A stretch of DNA of 64,000 nt, from contig CM046348.1 of assembly GCA_025403435.1 (NCBI GenBank), positions 18,761,679-18,825,678 on the forward strand, read 5' to 3'. The position numbers and the translations under genes were made by a program. This DNA is from Artocarpus heterophyllus (taxonomy: Eukaryota; Streptophyta; Magnoliopsida; Rosales; Moraceae). Positions 1-11,100 of this stretch are shown one piece after another. Position 1 is the first letter of the stretch; each line of letters opens with the position of its first letter. Under the pieces are notes generated by a model. It did not search any database and had not been told where the DNA came from. It saw only the letters and a program-made list of their open reading frames with translations.

Positions 1-109
1 CACATGAATAAAAATTAATAAAGATGCAAAGTGCCCACAAACATGCATCAAAAACATGATATCATCAAAATAAAATCATGTTTAATTAAAATTATATATG
101 CTATAACCC

Positions 110-121
110 GCTCTGATGCCA
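110..121 (-). other. Primer binding site, initiator-tRNA-Met type
   Basis: Read on the minus strand the bases are TGGCATCAGAGC, one base from the usual copia TGGTATCAGAGC that pairs with the 3' end of initiator tRNA-Met. It lies two bases inside the LTR edge at 124, the usual spacing. This fixes the element's orientation. Confidence 0.75.
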
Positions 122-123
122 TT

Positions 124-757
124 TGTTGGAATTAAAACATTAAATGCAGCGGAAGGAACGGATCGTTGAGAAACAAAAATTTTCTGAAAACTTTGTTTTA
201 TCGGGAATAGATATATAATTTTAATTACAGAAAGCTTTAGGAATTTTTTACTAACCTTTTGAAGACTATCAGGGTATCCTAGCTTTCCTCTTTGACACCA
301 CGATCTTCCAAACTAGGCCTCCACACCAATGGAAAGACGAGTGGGCGTCAAACTGCAAGAATGAATTATCCTCACACTTTTCTGAATCTGCTATGTACTC
401 AACACATGAGATAGCAGACCTTTTTCTTTAGAGAAGAACTCTCAGTTTTTCTCTCTAAAAATTATGTGAATAAAATTACTGAGATAATTGTTATCTCTTC
501 CTTTTTATAACTGAGCTCATTTTTCTTTCCCTTTTCTTTTCCTTTCCTTTTTCTTCTTTTCTTTCTTTTCCCGTTTGTTTCTCCGAATCCTTATATGGAT
601 TCCACACACATATGCACATGTATATAAAGGTGAAGAAAAAAGAAACTTGCCTCTTTTTTTTTTTTTTTTTTTGACTTTGACTTTGACCGAGACAAGTCAT
701 TAATGTATATATGTGTGTGTGGTTGTGGGGAAAGCGTGAAACTTGGTTCACGGCTTT

Positions 758-794
<37 letters not shown>

Positions 795-2125
795 TATATT
801 AATATATATATATATATATATTAATATATTATAAAATCTTATATATATATATAAAAGGATTTGGTTCAAAACCATATATATATATATATATCTAAATATA
901 AATTCAAAAATAAATCACATTTATTTAAGAATAGATTTTAACAATAATCAATTAATCAACTAATGCTCAGTTAAATGTGATAACATTTATCACTTTACAT
1001 TATGTGTCACAGAGAACACTTTTCTGTGTCACGTTAATAATTCAAGTGTGAAAAATTAATTCAGAATTCAAAAATTCTGAATTATACATGTATAATTCAT
1101 TCTATGCAAATTCCAATATAGTGTTACAGAGGTGGTATTGGGGACCTATGGACCTATAACCTAAGCTCCAATAAATTTGACATTTAATTAAACTTTTTAA
1201 TTAATGTGTCAAATTTATTAGTTTCAGTGTTACTCCACTAAAAACCTGAAACTGAACTCTTGAGATTATAGTATAATTACTCAAAGAAAATTAACGAGTA
1301 GTCCATTGATATAATCATTACATATAAGTCAGTCCTCCATAAATAGTTCATAATAAGAGCTAGGTTCAATTTCCGTTTACCTCTCTTATTACCTCTTTAT
1401 CCTTGAGTTCCAATAATTCTCTAATGAACAATTAATTCATAATCTTATTATGAACGAGCGCTCTATTGTTCAAACCTTGAATTATCACTCAAGAGAACTA
1501 TTTTTCTAACTTCCATAGGGAAGGAATGGATTCCATATCTGTATAATATTATTCCCAGCCATTTATTACTTTATGTTTCCAAGATGCTAAGTTACAATCT
1601 GTGCTTAGACAAATCTTACCATGCAAGTCAAAAAACATAATGTAATAAATAGGAGTCTAATAAATACTCAGGATTAAGACTGTCAAATATATGATCATCA
1701 TAGTGATAAATTTGAATACTCTATTTGTAACGGATGATTATTAGAGATTCATAATTTATCTGGTCCAGTCCTATATAATCTCATTATATAAAGTACCTCC
1801 AACCCAATGTCTCTACATTAATAGTCCGGATAATGACTATTTCATTTTAGATGAGATTGGACCGTACTTGTAATTTTTTTAATTAAAGATCCCAAACTTT
1901 AATTAATTATTACGGACTATTTAGATTATTATCTATAAATTTTATCCCCAAGCAAATAACACTTATATGCTAAATTTATAGTCACATAAATAATCATGGA
2001 ATTTTCTTGATGTTTATAAATGTATTCATAATACATATAATCAACCAAAATAATAATAAATGTCATTTTATTTATTTATTAACAATATGTACAATGTCAC
2101 AGCTTTTAGGGCACCAAACCCAACA
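124..2125 (-). repeat. 2.0-kb LTR (5' LTR of the left-edge copia element)
   Basis: Starts TGTTGG and ends CCAACA, a 6-bp inverted terminal repeat typical of plant copia LTRs. It contains a long poly-T and AT-dinucleotide stretch at about 650-890 and no reading frame of interest. A sentence-like stretch near 1525-1550 resembles one in the copia LTRs at 48099 and 55760, suggesting distant kinship. The partner LTR lies outside the window, so age cannot be judged. Confidence 0.75.
645..890. repeat. Poly-T and AT-dinucleotide low-complexity tracts
   Basis: Two long T runs (about 652-672 and 761-789) are followed by TA/AT dinucleotide tracts to about 890. They lie inside the left LTR. Short reading frames over them are artefacts of the repeats. 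Confidence 0.85.
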
Positions 2126-4156
2126 TATTAAACATCACAAAAGTTTAATGAAGCCTGATTAATTAACTAACCTGTAGGCTATATAATTCCCTTCACGAGA
2201 AATGTAGCAACAAGAACCACAACGAGTTTCATCGAAGATACTTCTGACATTTCAATAACACTGGCCTCTACCGACCGAATATCAGGACTTTCCATAGCAC
2301 GAATAACGTTAACTTTATCGGATTTCATAGTCCAATCTTCAAAGCCTCGACGCCTAGCAAAAGTCGCTCCTTCTCTTATGCCAAACACTTAGCTACATGT
2401 GTAGAAAACAGACCCAAGATTCTCACTGACGCCTAGCAAAAATCGGCTTCTTGTCTTATTGTCAAATTTCATTCTTAACAACTTTACCATTAGGAAGGTT
2501 TAATTTTATAATAGTTGACCTAAGAAAGTCAAGTTTCGTTCTGGCTCATGTATTGAGTTAAGTTAGTTTCGATTTTATTTGTTAGTTTACAAAGGTTGTT
2601 ATTTAGTTAATTTTATTTGTAGTCTATTTGTTAAAATGTGGATGTAAATATTGTTGTGAATAGTTTCAACGACCCAACGGCCATAGGTTAAAGGCCCACT
2701 AGAGTCCACAGATGTAATGCCAACATAGAGGTCGAGGCTATCTAACAGACGAGGTTTGTTTGCCTCTTTAGACGTATGAGGTTTAACCGGTGGGCTTGAA
2801 GTCGAGGCAAAACCAAATTCAACAAATGGTCTCATTTAAATTTAGAGGAGAAACTGTCGGATTTTCTACATCCTGAAATCACGCCATTTATAGAGATCAA
2901 GGGAAACAATCCATATTTAAATGTGAATGTGATACATTCCTTGAATTTATTAATTATTTTATTTTATTTATTTGAATTAATTGTAAAGGGCTATAAATGA
3001 GGAATTAAACCTCAAAATTTGGCCCTAAGTCTCATATTCAACATTAGTACATGTAACTTCTTAAAGAATAGTGAGTTTTTTTCTCCTCCCTTAAAGTGGA
3101 CGTAGCTCTTCAAAACCATTATAAATCTTTCACGTCCTTTAATATTTTGCATTTATTTTAATGCATAATTCGAGAGAGATTTACATCATGGTGCAAATTA
3201 ATTTTTAAGAGATTTGTTGGCGAATTTTTACCACAGTAAATATGTTACTCTCATTATACGTAAGAAGGTGAAATTTTTATGAATGACATTAGAGTGCTTG
3301 CTCTTGTTTCTTTTTCAATTTTCGGTGTTATTTGTGAATCAATGAATTTTGATGCCCATTTTTTTATTTTGTGTGAAATTATAAATTAACGAATTTTAAA
3401 GCGGTATTCCTAACATTTTATATGAATCAATAAATTTTATTTTTTCTACTTGTAGGTCTGGATTCTACAACGGAGGCCGTAATCAAATTTGTTCTTCAGT
3501 CTTAATATCATTTATGCTTCCGCCACATCAGCAGTATTTTAGCAGAGATATTTTAAATCACAAAAGAACAAGTAGGGAAAGAACGTGAAGAGTTTTAACA
3601 TTGGAACTATATGTAAATTACGTCTATGCCATCGTGTGTCGGCTGAGACTTTCATGACTCTCTTTGTTATATATTCACATGCAAATTGTCTTCAGTTTGA
3701 TATATTGATATATTGATTATATGCACATCAGTGTCGTATATTAAAAATCCAAATATAAGCTGCAAAAAATGGTGAATATTACTCTTTGTTTCTCCACTCT
3801 GTTATAAAGAAAATATATGTTCTTTTAAATTTTATGCGTGTTAGGAAAGATATGTGAATGTAATATGCTCTCAGCCAGACAGACTTGATGCTTGATTAGT
3901 GATTTCTCATCATTATAAAGATAAAAACATGCAAATAACTTGTAAAAATCAACATCACTAAGCAAGTAATTGAATACAAAGTTATGGGAAAATTATTTTA
4001 GTGAACAAAAATTCAAGTGAAAGTCGATCACAAACTTTCGAATATATATATATATAGAAGATTAATTCTGATTAAAGATCATTTGTGTTCTAAAATGTAT
4101 GCATGTCATGTGAAAGCTATAAAGATCAGTAGTACCCGTGTACCGCCAGATCTAGA
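2126..4156. other. Gene-free AT-rich DNA, possible decayed LTR remnant
   Basis: No supportable gene. Around 2985-3180 a TATA-like stretch (ctataaatga) is followed by a C/T-rich segment and the words gtggacgtagctc, which resemble the R/U5 part of some plant copia LTRs. No boundary, target duplication or coding sequence could be found, so this is only a suspicion. Short open frames at 2179-2388 and 2599-2835 (-) show no recognisable protein. Confidence 0.35.
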
Positions 4157-4435
4157 CTCTCGTTTTCAAAGTCAAATCTTCCATGCATGCAAATCTTATA
4201 ATTATCCAAGTCGTCTTTTGACTTGGGCTTATATCCATTAATTGTTTCCGCCAATCCCCCAACGGCCCCAACGCGTCCCATTAACATGCAACCATTAAGG
4301 CTGCATGCTTAGTGGAGCAGTATTGTTTAGCTGGCTAGTGGATCAACTCTATAAAAGGACTTCCGTTTTGAGCAAAGAAAAACAACACCCTCAGTGAGCT
4401 GAGAAAAAGCCAAAAAAAAAAAAAAAAGCATCGAT
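4157..4435 (+). promoter_or_regulatory. Promoter and leader of the glycine-rich protein gene
   Basis: A good TATA box, tctataaaagg, sits at 4349-4359, about 80 bases before the ATG at 4436. The leader ends in an A-rich run just before the start. Upstream are TTGAC/GTCAA (W-box-like) words at about 4168 and 4215, including the near-palindrome AAGTCGTCTTTTGACTT, and an aacgcgtccc word near 4270. The block 4157-4345 is present a second time, degraded, at 6860-7065 downstream of the gene. Confidence 0.7.
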
Positions 4436-5431
4436 ATGGGTGTTTCTTCAAAATGGCTGCCTTTGAGTCTCCTTGTCTTCTGCATGGCTCTCCATCTGAG
4501 TGCAATTGCTTTTGGGGATGACAAGCTCGACAAGGCTAGATTCCGTGATGATGATTGTCGATGGGGCCGACGAGGCTGCCATGATCGTGGCCCCCAGTTT
4601 GGAGGCCGTCGAGGTGGCGGCTTCGGTGGTGGAGCTGGAGGGGGAGGAGGCTTTGGCGGCGGCAGAGGTGGAGGTGTTGGCGGAGGTGCAGGCCGTGGTG
4701 GAGGATTTGGAGCTGGAGGTGGCGTCGGCGGTGGCGCTGGAGGTGGTGGCGGCTTCGGTGGTGGTGGAGGTGGCGGTGTTGGAGGTGGGTCAGGCCATGG
4801 TGGAGGATTTGGAGCTGGAGGAGGTGTAGGTGGTGCTGCTGGAGGGGGAGTTGGTGGTGGTGGAGGCTTTGGTGGCGGTGGTGGAGGTGGTGCAGGTGGT
4901 GGATCAGGTCATGGAGGAGGTTTTGGAGCCGGAGGAGGCGTAGGTGGTGGTGCTGGAGGTGGTGTTGGTGGAGGCGGTGGTTTTGGTGGTGGAGGCGGTG
5001 GTGGTGTAGGAGGTGGTTCGGGTCACGGAGGAGGGTTTGGAGCTGGAGGTGGGATAGGTGGTGGTGCTGGAGCTGGCGGAGGCGGTGGTGGTGGAGGTGG
5101 AGGTGGAGGTGGTGGTGGTGGTGGCGGTGTTGGTGGTGGTTCTGGTCATGGTGGAGGTTTTGGAGCTGGAGGTGCTGTAGGAGGTGGTGCTGGGGGAGGC
5201 CTAGGAGGTGGCGGTGGCGGAGGTGCCGGTGGAGGAGGTGAAATCGGAGAAGGATCAGGCCACGGTGGTGGATTTGGTGCTGGTGGCGGTGTAGGAGGTG
5301 GCGGTGGCCATGGTGGTCGTGGTGGCGGATTTGGAGTTGGAATCGGAATCGGCATTGGAGTCGGAGCAGGTGCCGGTGCTGGCCATGGATCCGGAAGTGG
5401 CTCCGGTAGCAGTGGTGGCGGTGGACATTAA
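4436..5431 (+). CDS. Secreted glycine-rich protein (cell-wall structural type), 331 aa
   Basis: A single-exon gene. Residues 1-27 form a clear signal peptide (hydrophobic LPLSLLVFCMALHLSAIAF core). Residues 28-55 are a short charged segment with two cysteines (DDDCRW, RGCHD). The rest is almost pure glycine with Phe, Val, Ala, Ser and His at regular places. A 38-residue unit recurs about four or five times, marked by SGHGGGFGAGGGVGG; the tail switches to GIGIGIGVGAGAGAG and ends in serine/glycine and GGGGH. This architecture matches class I plant glycine-rich proteins, which are exported and incorporated in the cell wall; that role is inferred. The start is supported by the signal peptide and the TATA box 80 bases upstream. 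Long open frames on other strands here are shadows of GGN codons. Confidence 0.9.
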   Translation: MGVSSKWLPLSLLVFCMALHLSAIAFGDDKLDKARFRDDDCRWGRRGCHDRGPQFGGRRGGGFGGGAGGGGGFGGGRGGGVGGGAGRGGGFGAGGGVGGGAGGGGGFGGGGGGGVGGGSGHGGGFGAGGGVGGAAGGGVGGGGGFGGGGGGGAGGGSGHGGGFGAGGGVGGGAGGGVGGGGGFGGGGGGGVGGGSGHGGGFGAGGGIGGGAGAGGGGGGGGGGGGGGGGGGVGGGSGHGGGFGAGGAVGGGAGGGLGGGGGGGAGGGGEIGEGSGHGGGFGAGGGVGGGGGHGGRGGGFGVGIGIGIGVGAGAGAGHGSGSGSGSSGGGGH

Positions 5432-5588
5432 ACTACATGTTTGCTTTTGGTACAAGTCTTTGGCAAAAGTTGGCTGGAAACTAGCCACTAAATTGTAGTA
5501 CCATAATTGAGAATTTTTCTGTGCACGTAGCTTATATCATTGAGAAGTCTTGGAGTTTCCTCGTTTACTACTTTGTATTGTTGTGCCA

Positions 5589-5594
5589 AATAAA
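5589..5594 (+). terminator. Likely poly(A) signal of the glycine-rich protein gene
   Basis: AATAAA, 158 bases after the stop codon and preceded by T-rich and TTGT-rich sequence, as usual for plant 3' ends. Confidence 0.6.
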
Positions 5595-5599
5595 ACAAA

Positions 5600-6044
5600 G
5601 GCAACTGTTCGTGGTTTCATTGCAAAACAAAGCTGTTGTGATTTTTGTTCTTATAACAATATTTAATAATACAAAGCAAGTTTTTCTGTTTTCATTTCAT
5701 GACGTTGATCTAAAACACGTAATAGAGATATTATAGGATAAACGCAAAATATAATCAAAACATCACATCCAACAAAAAAATATATATATCTAGATCTTTA
5801 AACTTTCTAGGAAATGACCTTGTGCCTTCAATTTTTAGTTTCAAGTCAAATATGGTGGACATAATTCTAACTAAAATTTCAGAACTGATCATTGAGACCG
5901 CAGCTGTGCATGAGATTAATATGGTGTTTGGAAAGTGTGGCTTGAATCATGGTTATAGTTTAAAACACTATAGAATTTTACACTATTTGGTAACCACGAC
6001 TATAATTTTAACCAAAATTGTTAAACACCGCACTGTATGGTGCA
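5600..6044. other. Gene-free AT-rich DNA
   Basis: No recognisable gene, RNA or repeat boundary between the glycine-rich gene and the NLR relic. It may hold decayed upstream parts of that relic, but nothing can be read in frame. Confidence 0.5.
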
Positions 6045-6360
6045 AAAGAACTTGAGACCACCCTCTTAACCATCTGAGCTGTCCTTGTGGATGCGGAGAA
6101 GCGGCAGCTCCGTGAAGAGTTGGTCAGAGATTGGCGGGAGAAGCTCGAAGCTGTGATGTATGAGGCGGATGATTTGGTGGATGAAGTTAGCGCTGAAGAT
6201 TTGTGACAAAAGCTTATGCCTGGAAAGAAAATAAGGAAGAAGGTACGCACATCTTTTCGACCTCCAATCAACTTGTCTTCCTGCACAAGATAGCTAATCG
6301 AGAGTTTATAAAAAGTACGACAACTTTTAGTTGTAGAGACTTTCATGCTTTCTCGGAAAG
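6045..6360 (+). pseudogene. CC-NLR disease-resistance gene fragment (Rx-type N-terminal domain)
   Basis: Reading from 6045 gives a peptide that fits the coiled-coil (Rx N) domain of plant NB-LRR proteins: an LLTI segment, then AVLVDAEKRQ, RDWREKL and YEADDLVDEVSAED, the last covering the conserved EDVID-like acidic patch. In-frame stops occur at 6075-6077 (TGA), 6204-6206 (TGA) and 6291-6293 (TAG); a frame change near 6260 restores family-like sequence (an SNQLVF stretch). No NB-ARC (P-loop, GLPLA) or LRR sequence follows. Intact family members are about 900-1300 residues, so this is a small dead piece of the first 100. It is presumably left from a lost NLR locus. The open frame on the opposite strand (6008-6346) is its shadow. 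Confidence 0.8.
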
Positions 6361-6859
6361 CTTTTGTTGTTTTTAATCACCATCCCGAATTATTAGCTTC
6401 GTCCATGGTTGAAAATGACATATAAACAGAGAGCTATCTATCAACATTTAGTATTAATGTCATAAGACAGACCACAAATTAATGTTTAACAATAAATTAC
6501 ATTATTTTAGAGGAATCATATTTATGGTAACTGCTTACGTGTATATCTTATAGCCATTTATTTGCAGTTTTGTTAAGCGGTTAAAGCAGGATCGTAATTT
6601 TTTTCTCTAATGCAAGGGAAAATATATGAAGGGAGATCATAAAGAATTTTGGAACATACTTGAAGAAATAAGGCACTAATATTATTAAGAATTGCTTGCA
6701 AACAGTTAAATCAAATATTACAATATAGTATGTTTTATAAGTTTGTAGGCACCAATTAATCATGCCCTTTTTCACTAAAAAAAATTAGTGTTTTATTTCC
6801 CCCCTCTATTTGTGGTATTTGGGTACTTGCCCATTCTTTGCACGCAATTACCATTGGAC
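6361..6859. other. Gene-free AT-rich DNA
   Basis: Nothing supportable. It lies between the NLR relic and the duplicated promoter block, and may contain unrecognisable remains of either. Confidence 0.5.
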
Positions 6860-7065
6860 TTGTTTGAAAGTCAAAAAATCTTGTCCATGCAAACTGACAT
6901 TATACTATTATCAAAGTCGTCTTTGACTTCGTATCTCCATGTTTAGGTATTTAATGTTTGGTCAATCTTACCAACGGTTCAACGCGTCCCATGAATATGC
7001 AACCATTAAAGATGTTAGTAGAGCAGTGACAGTGTATGGTTGGCCTAGTGGAGCAAAGATTGTAA
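6860..7065 (+). repeat. Degenerate second copy of the glycine-rich gene promoter
   Basis: By eye this block aligns with 4157-4345: the GTCAAA...ATCTT word followed by ccatgcaaa, AAGTCGTCTTTGACTT, CCAACGG, CAACGCGTCCCAT, ATGCAACCATTAA, GAGCAGT and CTAGTGGA occur in the same order and at similar spacing. The TATA box seen at 4349 has no counterpart, and no glycine-rich coding sequence follows. This is most simply the promoter half of an old tandem duplication of the gene. Confidence 0.75.
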
Positions 7066-7547
7066 AACGACGATCTGTGAAATCAGTAAAATAGTAAAGT
7101 ACTTATTCTAAAATATTTCATTAAATGTTCTCGATATTTTGTTTGGGACACATATAACCTCTGTGTTACGTGGTGCTCAAACTCAGACATTCCTTTCCTA
7201 ATCTAATAGACTTCCACACACCTTAGGTAATTAAAACGAAAAGATAAATGAAGGAAAAATAACACGAGGGCAGACAAGGGCGAAGCAAGGAGATTTATTT
7301 AGGAGTGTGGAGCTGATAATAACATTATTAAGAAAAATTAAACGAAAGACATATAAAATTTTAGGAAGGGCTAAATAGAATTTCAGGAGTGGAAACTAGT
7401 TCTTATAAAATCCATATATAATATTGAAAGGAAAAAATCGAAGGACGATATTGCTCGTGTGTGGCTTTGTCCCTGGTAGTAATGCCAACTTACCTCAACC
7501 AAAACGAGTACGGTTCCACTTTGTTGCATGAAGGGGTGTTTTTTCAA
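7066..7547. other. Gene-free DNA between promoter relic and inverted repeat
   Basis: No gene or repeat could be recognised. Moderately AT-rich, without long open frames. Confidence 0.5.
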
Positions 7548-7674
7548 CTGATGTAGTAAGTGCTCTTCAAGGCTACACTTGATTTACCATCAAGTTGGTT
7601 GGGCTTCTTTTGATGTTCGCTTAATTGCCAAGATTGAGTAGGCAGTAATGATTAGATCTTACTTACTACATCAG
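7548..7674. repeat. Short inverted-repeat element (14-bp arms, 127 bp)
   Basis: CTGATGTAGTAAGT at 7548-7561 is the exact reverse complement of ACTTACTACATCAG at 7661-7674. The 99 bases between show no coding content. It could be a tiny MITE or a chance foldback; no target duplication was established and no second copy was found in the window. Confidence 0.4.
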
Positions 7675-7711
7675 AAGTTGGTTTCAGCTAAGAATAGTGT
7701 AAAGCTCTCAC
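7675..7711 (+). repeat. MITE-like repeat copy A, left part (split by copia insertion)
   Basis: The words AATAGTGTAAAGCTCTCAC stop at the copia LTR and resume at 19199 with atgctatagtaaaag. Rejoined, the repeat resembles 61085-61205 (+) and 62770-62950 (-). The last five bases, CTCAC, form the target-site duplication of the copia element. Confidence 0.65.
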
Positions 7712-8131
7712 TGTTGGAAATTTGTTCAAGCTTAAACACTAAACTCTTTTATTATAACATTCTTACAATTGCAACTCCTCATGCACTCAAGGAACTCACT
7801 TAAGAATCTTTTGTTCTTCTCTTCCTCACTTTTAGAAGTTCTTACTTCTTCTTGATCTAAAATGAGAGAAATCACCCCTATTTGTACTAGTTGCACCTCC
7901 TTAACCAATGGCTAGAATTATGCCAACACACTTTTAATCTAAAGGCTACAATTCACTCTCTAGAATTCTCATCCAAAATATCTCCTTTCTAGAATTCTCT
8001 ACAATTCATCCACTCCAAAAATATCTAGATATTTTTTGAAAATAATCTAGAAAATCTTTCTAAAGTTGGGCTTGGATTTGAATTTGAACTTCATCAAATT
8101 TTTGGGCCTAAAACAAGTTTATATTTTAACA
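7712..8131 (-). repeat. 3' LTR of copia element A (420 bp)
   Basis: Begins TGTTGG and ends AACA, and matches 18766-19193 over its full length. On the minus strand this is the downstream LTR, next to the polypurine tract. Confidence 0.93.
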
Positions 8132-8143
8132 CCCCCCTTAAAC
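8132..8143 (-). other. Polypurine tract of copia element A
   Basis: Plus strand ccccccttaaac; on the minus strand a purine run with six G immediately before the 3' LTR. It is the expected second-strand primer site and confirms the orientation. Confidence 0.8.
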
Positions 8144-8169
8144 TTGTTTTATGCTACCAAGTGCATTTC

Positions 8170-11100
8170 TCAACCTGACGAAATCTTCATGCTTCAATGG
8201 TTTGGTGAAGATGTCTGCAAGTTGATCATGAGACATCACATACTTCAGTCACACACCTTAGCTAGAGCTATTGTCGATTTATTGTCAACAAAAATCTCCA
8301 TTGGTTCTTCTTATGTCATGCTTAATTCCTTCAACAAGTTTCTTAGCCATGTTGTATGACTAACACATGCTGTAGTAGCAATGTACTCAGCTTCACAATT
8401 TGAGAGGGTGACGATTGGTTTCTTCTTCGACATCCAGTGAAGGCAGTATTTTCCATGAAAAATATGAAATTGGTTGTACTTTTTTTATCATTGGTGTGTC
8501 CGGCCTGATCACTATCGCTGTATCCAACAAGCTTATAGTATTAGAAACTAAATAGTACAAGCCAAAGTTCATTGTTCCTTTACGGTAGCAAAGGATTCTC
8601 TTTGCAGCTTTGAAATGGGTAGTTGTTGGAGTCTTCATGTAGCAACTCACAAGTCTAGTTGAATAGAGAATGTCGAGCCTTGTACAAGTTAGATACTGCA
8701 AACATCTAACTAGGCTCTTGAAAAGTGTTGGATCTACTTTTTTTGCTTCATCATCTTTGAACAATTTGATTCCGCACTCCATCGGTGTGCTTATCGGGTT
8801 GCAGTCATCTATCTTGAACTTCTAGAGGATCTCTTTTGTGTAGCCTTCTTGTGAGATAAAAATTCCTTCTTGCTTTTGCTTGACTTCGATGCCGAGGTAG
8901 TATGCCATCAGTCCCATGTCTGTCAGCTCAAATTCTTTGGCCATCACTTTCGTGAATTCTTCAAGCATGCTTGGATTATTTCTGGTGAGGATTAAGTCAT
9001 CCATGTATAGATGCACTATCAAGATATCTCCTTCTTTGAATTTGATGTCGAGAGCATATTCATATGGACGTTTAGTGAAACCATTCTCTTGGAAGTACTT
9101 ATCAATTCAACTATTTCATGCTCTCGGTGCTTGCTTTAGACCCTAGAGAGCCTTTTTTAACTTTAACACTTTGTTTTCTTGCCCTTTGACTTCATACCCT
9201 GATGGCTACTGAATGTATACTTCTTCAAGAACTCTGTTCAAGAAAGCTAACTTTACATCCATTTGATGTATCTTCCACTTGTTTTGGGCTGCCAAAAAAA
9301 AGATTAGTCTAATGGTTTCTAATCAAGCAACATGAGTGAATACCTCATCATAGTCAATTCCAGCTTTTTAACTATAGCCTTTTGCCATGAGTCTTGCCTT
9401 GTGTCTTTCAATTTCTCTATTAGCATTATTCTTCATGTTGTACACCCATTTTACACCAATGGCTTTATGACCTTAGGGAAGTTAAGTGAGTTCCCACGTG
9501 TCATTTTTCTTGATGGCTCTAATTTCTTCATCCATTGCATTTCTCTATATGTCACCTTACGTAGCATCTTGAAAGTTCACCGGTTCACAATCGGCAAAAA
9601 GACAAAAGAGAGTGAGATTATCTAGCCTCTTAGTCACCTCTTAGAGATCTTGAAGGCTTCTTGTATGTTCTTCATCTCTTTCAGCCAAAAAAGATGACAG
9701 TGAATTGCTATCAATTAATCCGTTGTACTTGGCTGCTCCTCATCATCAAAGAATAGGAAGAAGTCGTAGTTTTCTTCTTAAACATTCCAATCCTGGGTGC
9801 TTTCCTCATCAAACTCCATATCACGACTGATAACGATCTTTCCATTTCTTGGGTTGTACAACTTGTAGCCTTTAGAGCTAGTGTCATAACTATTGAACAT
9901 AAGCTTCTCACTATTGTCGTCTAGCTTGCTTCTATTCTCATCTTATACATGTGTATAGGCAATGCTTCCAAAAACTCTTAAGTGAGAAATGCCGGGCTTT
10001 CTTCACTCCAAGCTTCTTGTGGCGTTTTTTCCTATACACTTCTTGTTGAAGAACGATTGGCAAGGTAGACGGCTATTGGCACATCTTCTGCCCAAAATTC
10101 CTTTGGCATTCTCTTACTCTTGAGCATACTTCGTGCCATATTAGGGATGGTTCTGTTCTTCCTTTCTGCCACACTTTTCTGTTGGGGGGATCTCGGAACT
10201 GTCAGGGGTCGTCGAATTTCATTTGCTTCACAAAATTCTTAGAACTCTTTCAAAGTGAATTCTCCTCCTCCGTCAAATCTCATAGCTTTAATCTGAAGAC
10301 TGCTTTCTTTCTCTACCGTGGCCTTGAACTTCTTGAATGCTTTAAAAACTTCTAATTTTTGCTTTAAGAAATAAACCCACATTTTTCTTTAAAAATCAGC
10401 TATGAAGAGAAGAAAGTAATTGTTTTTGCCAAAGGAACTTGGTTTAATAGGTCCATATATATCCGAATGAATGAGCTCGAGTGGCCTTCAGGTTCTTGAA
10501 TTTGTCTCCTTTGGAAAGCTATTTCTAAATTGCTTCCCAAGTAGATATCTTTCACAAAGTTGGTCAGGATGGTTGATGTGAGGCAATCCTCCCACCATTT
10601 CCTTCTTGTATAGTAACTCCAGCCTTCAAAGTTGAGATGTCAAAATCAAAGATGTCATAGCAAGATGCATCTTTATGGCAAGTCAAAAGACACTTTGTAG
10701 CATCATTTTGAATATTCAAAGTAAACATTCTATTCTTTGACATTTTGACCTTGGCAATCAAATTTCCATTGTCATCTCTCATAAAAAGACTACAATCTTT
10801 CATGTGAATATTATAGCATTTTTCTAAGAGTTAACCTAAACTCAAAATATTGCTTTTCATGTTAGGCACATAGTAGACATCTGAAATTAACTGGTGACTT
10901 CCATCTTTTGCACGAATGAGAATGTTACCTTTTCTTTTCACTATGTTTTGGAATCATCTCCAAAAGAGACACTTCTGCTTAATAATGTGTTGAGCTCCAT
11001 GAACATGTTTCTTTTTCCAAACATGTGATTGCTTGCACTGGTGTCAAGATACCATATATTCTCTTGCTCTCTATAGTTGTTGTTGTATGCTAGCAGTAAA

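Larger units (their letters stand above)
1..2125 (-). mobile_element. Ty1/copia-type LTR retrotransposon, 5' end only (runs off left edge)
   Basis: The right part of a minus-strand element: a 2.0-kb LTR (124-2125) preceded on its left by a methionine-tRNA-type primer site and about 109 bases of internal leader. The LTR has paired ends, TGTTGG at 124 and CCAACA ending at 2125, so the right boundary is firm. Because the primer site lies left of the LTR, this is the element's 5' LTR, and the gag-pol body should continue beyond base 1. The 2-kb LTR and iMet-type primer site point to a copia element of SIRE/Maximus or Angela type, but no coding sequence is visible to prove the lineage. Confidence 0.75.

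Noticed and set aside
5146..5355. Minus-strand proline-rich open frame (and several Thr/Ser-rich frames nearby)
   Set aside because: It is the exact antisense of the GGN-rich glycine-rich gene; such repeats stay open in all frames.
4600..5420. CRISPR-like array of short repeats
   Set aside because: The repeats are codons of a glycine-rich protein in a plant nuclear genome; no equal direct repeats with unique spacers are present.
6008..6346. 112-codon minus-strand open frame
   Set aside because: It lies antisense to the CC-NLR relic, whose plus-strand reading gives clear family motifs; the minus frame gives none.
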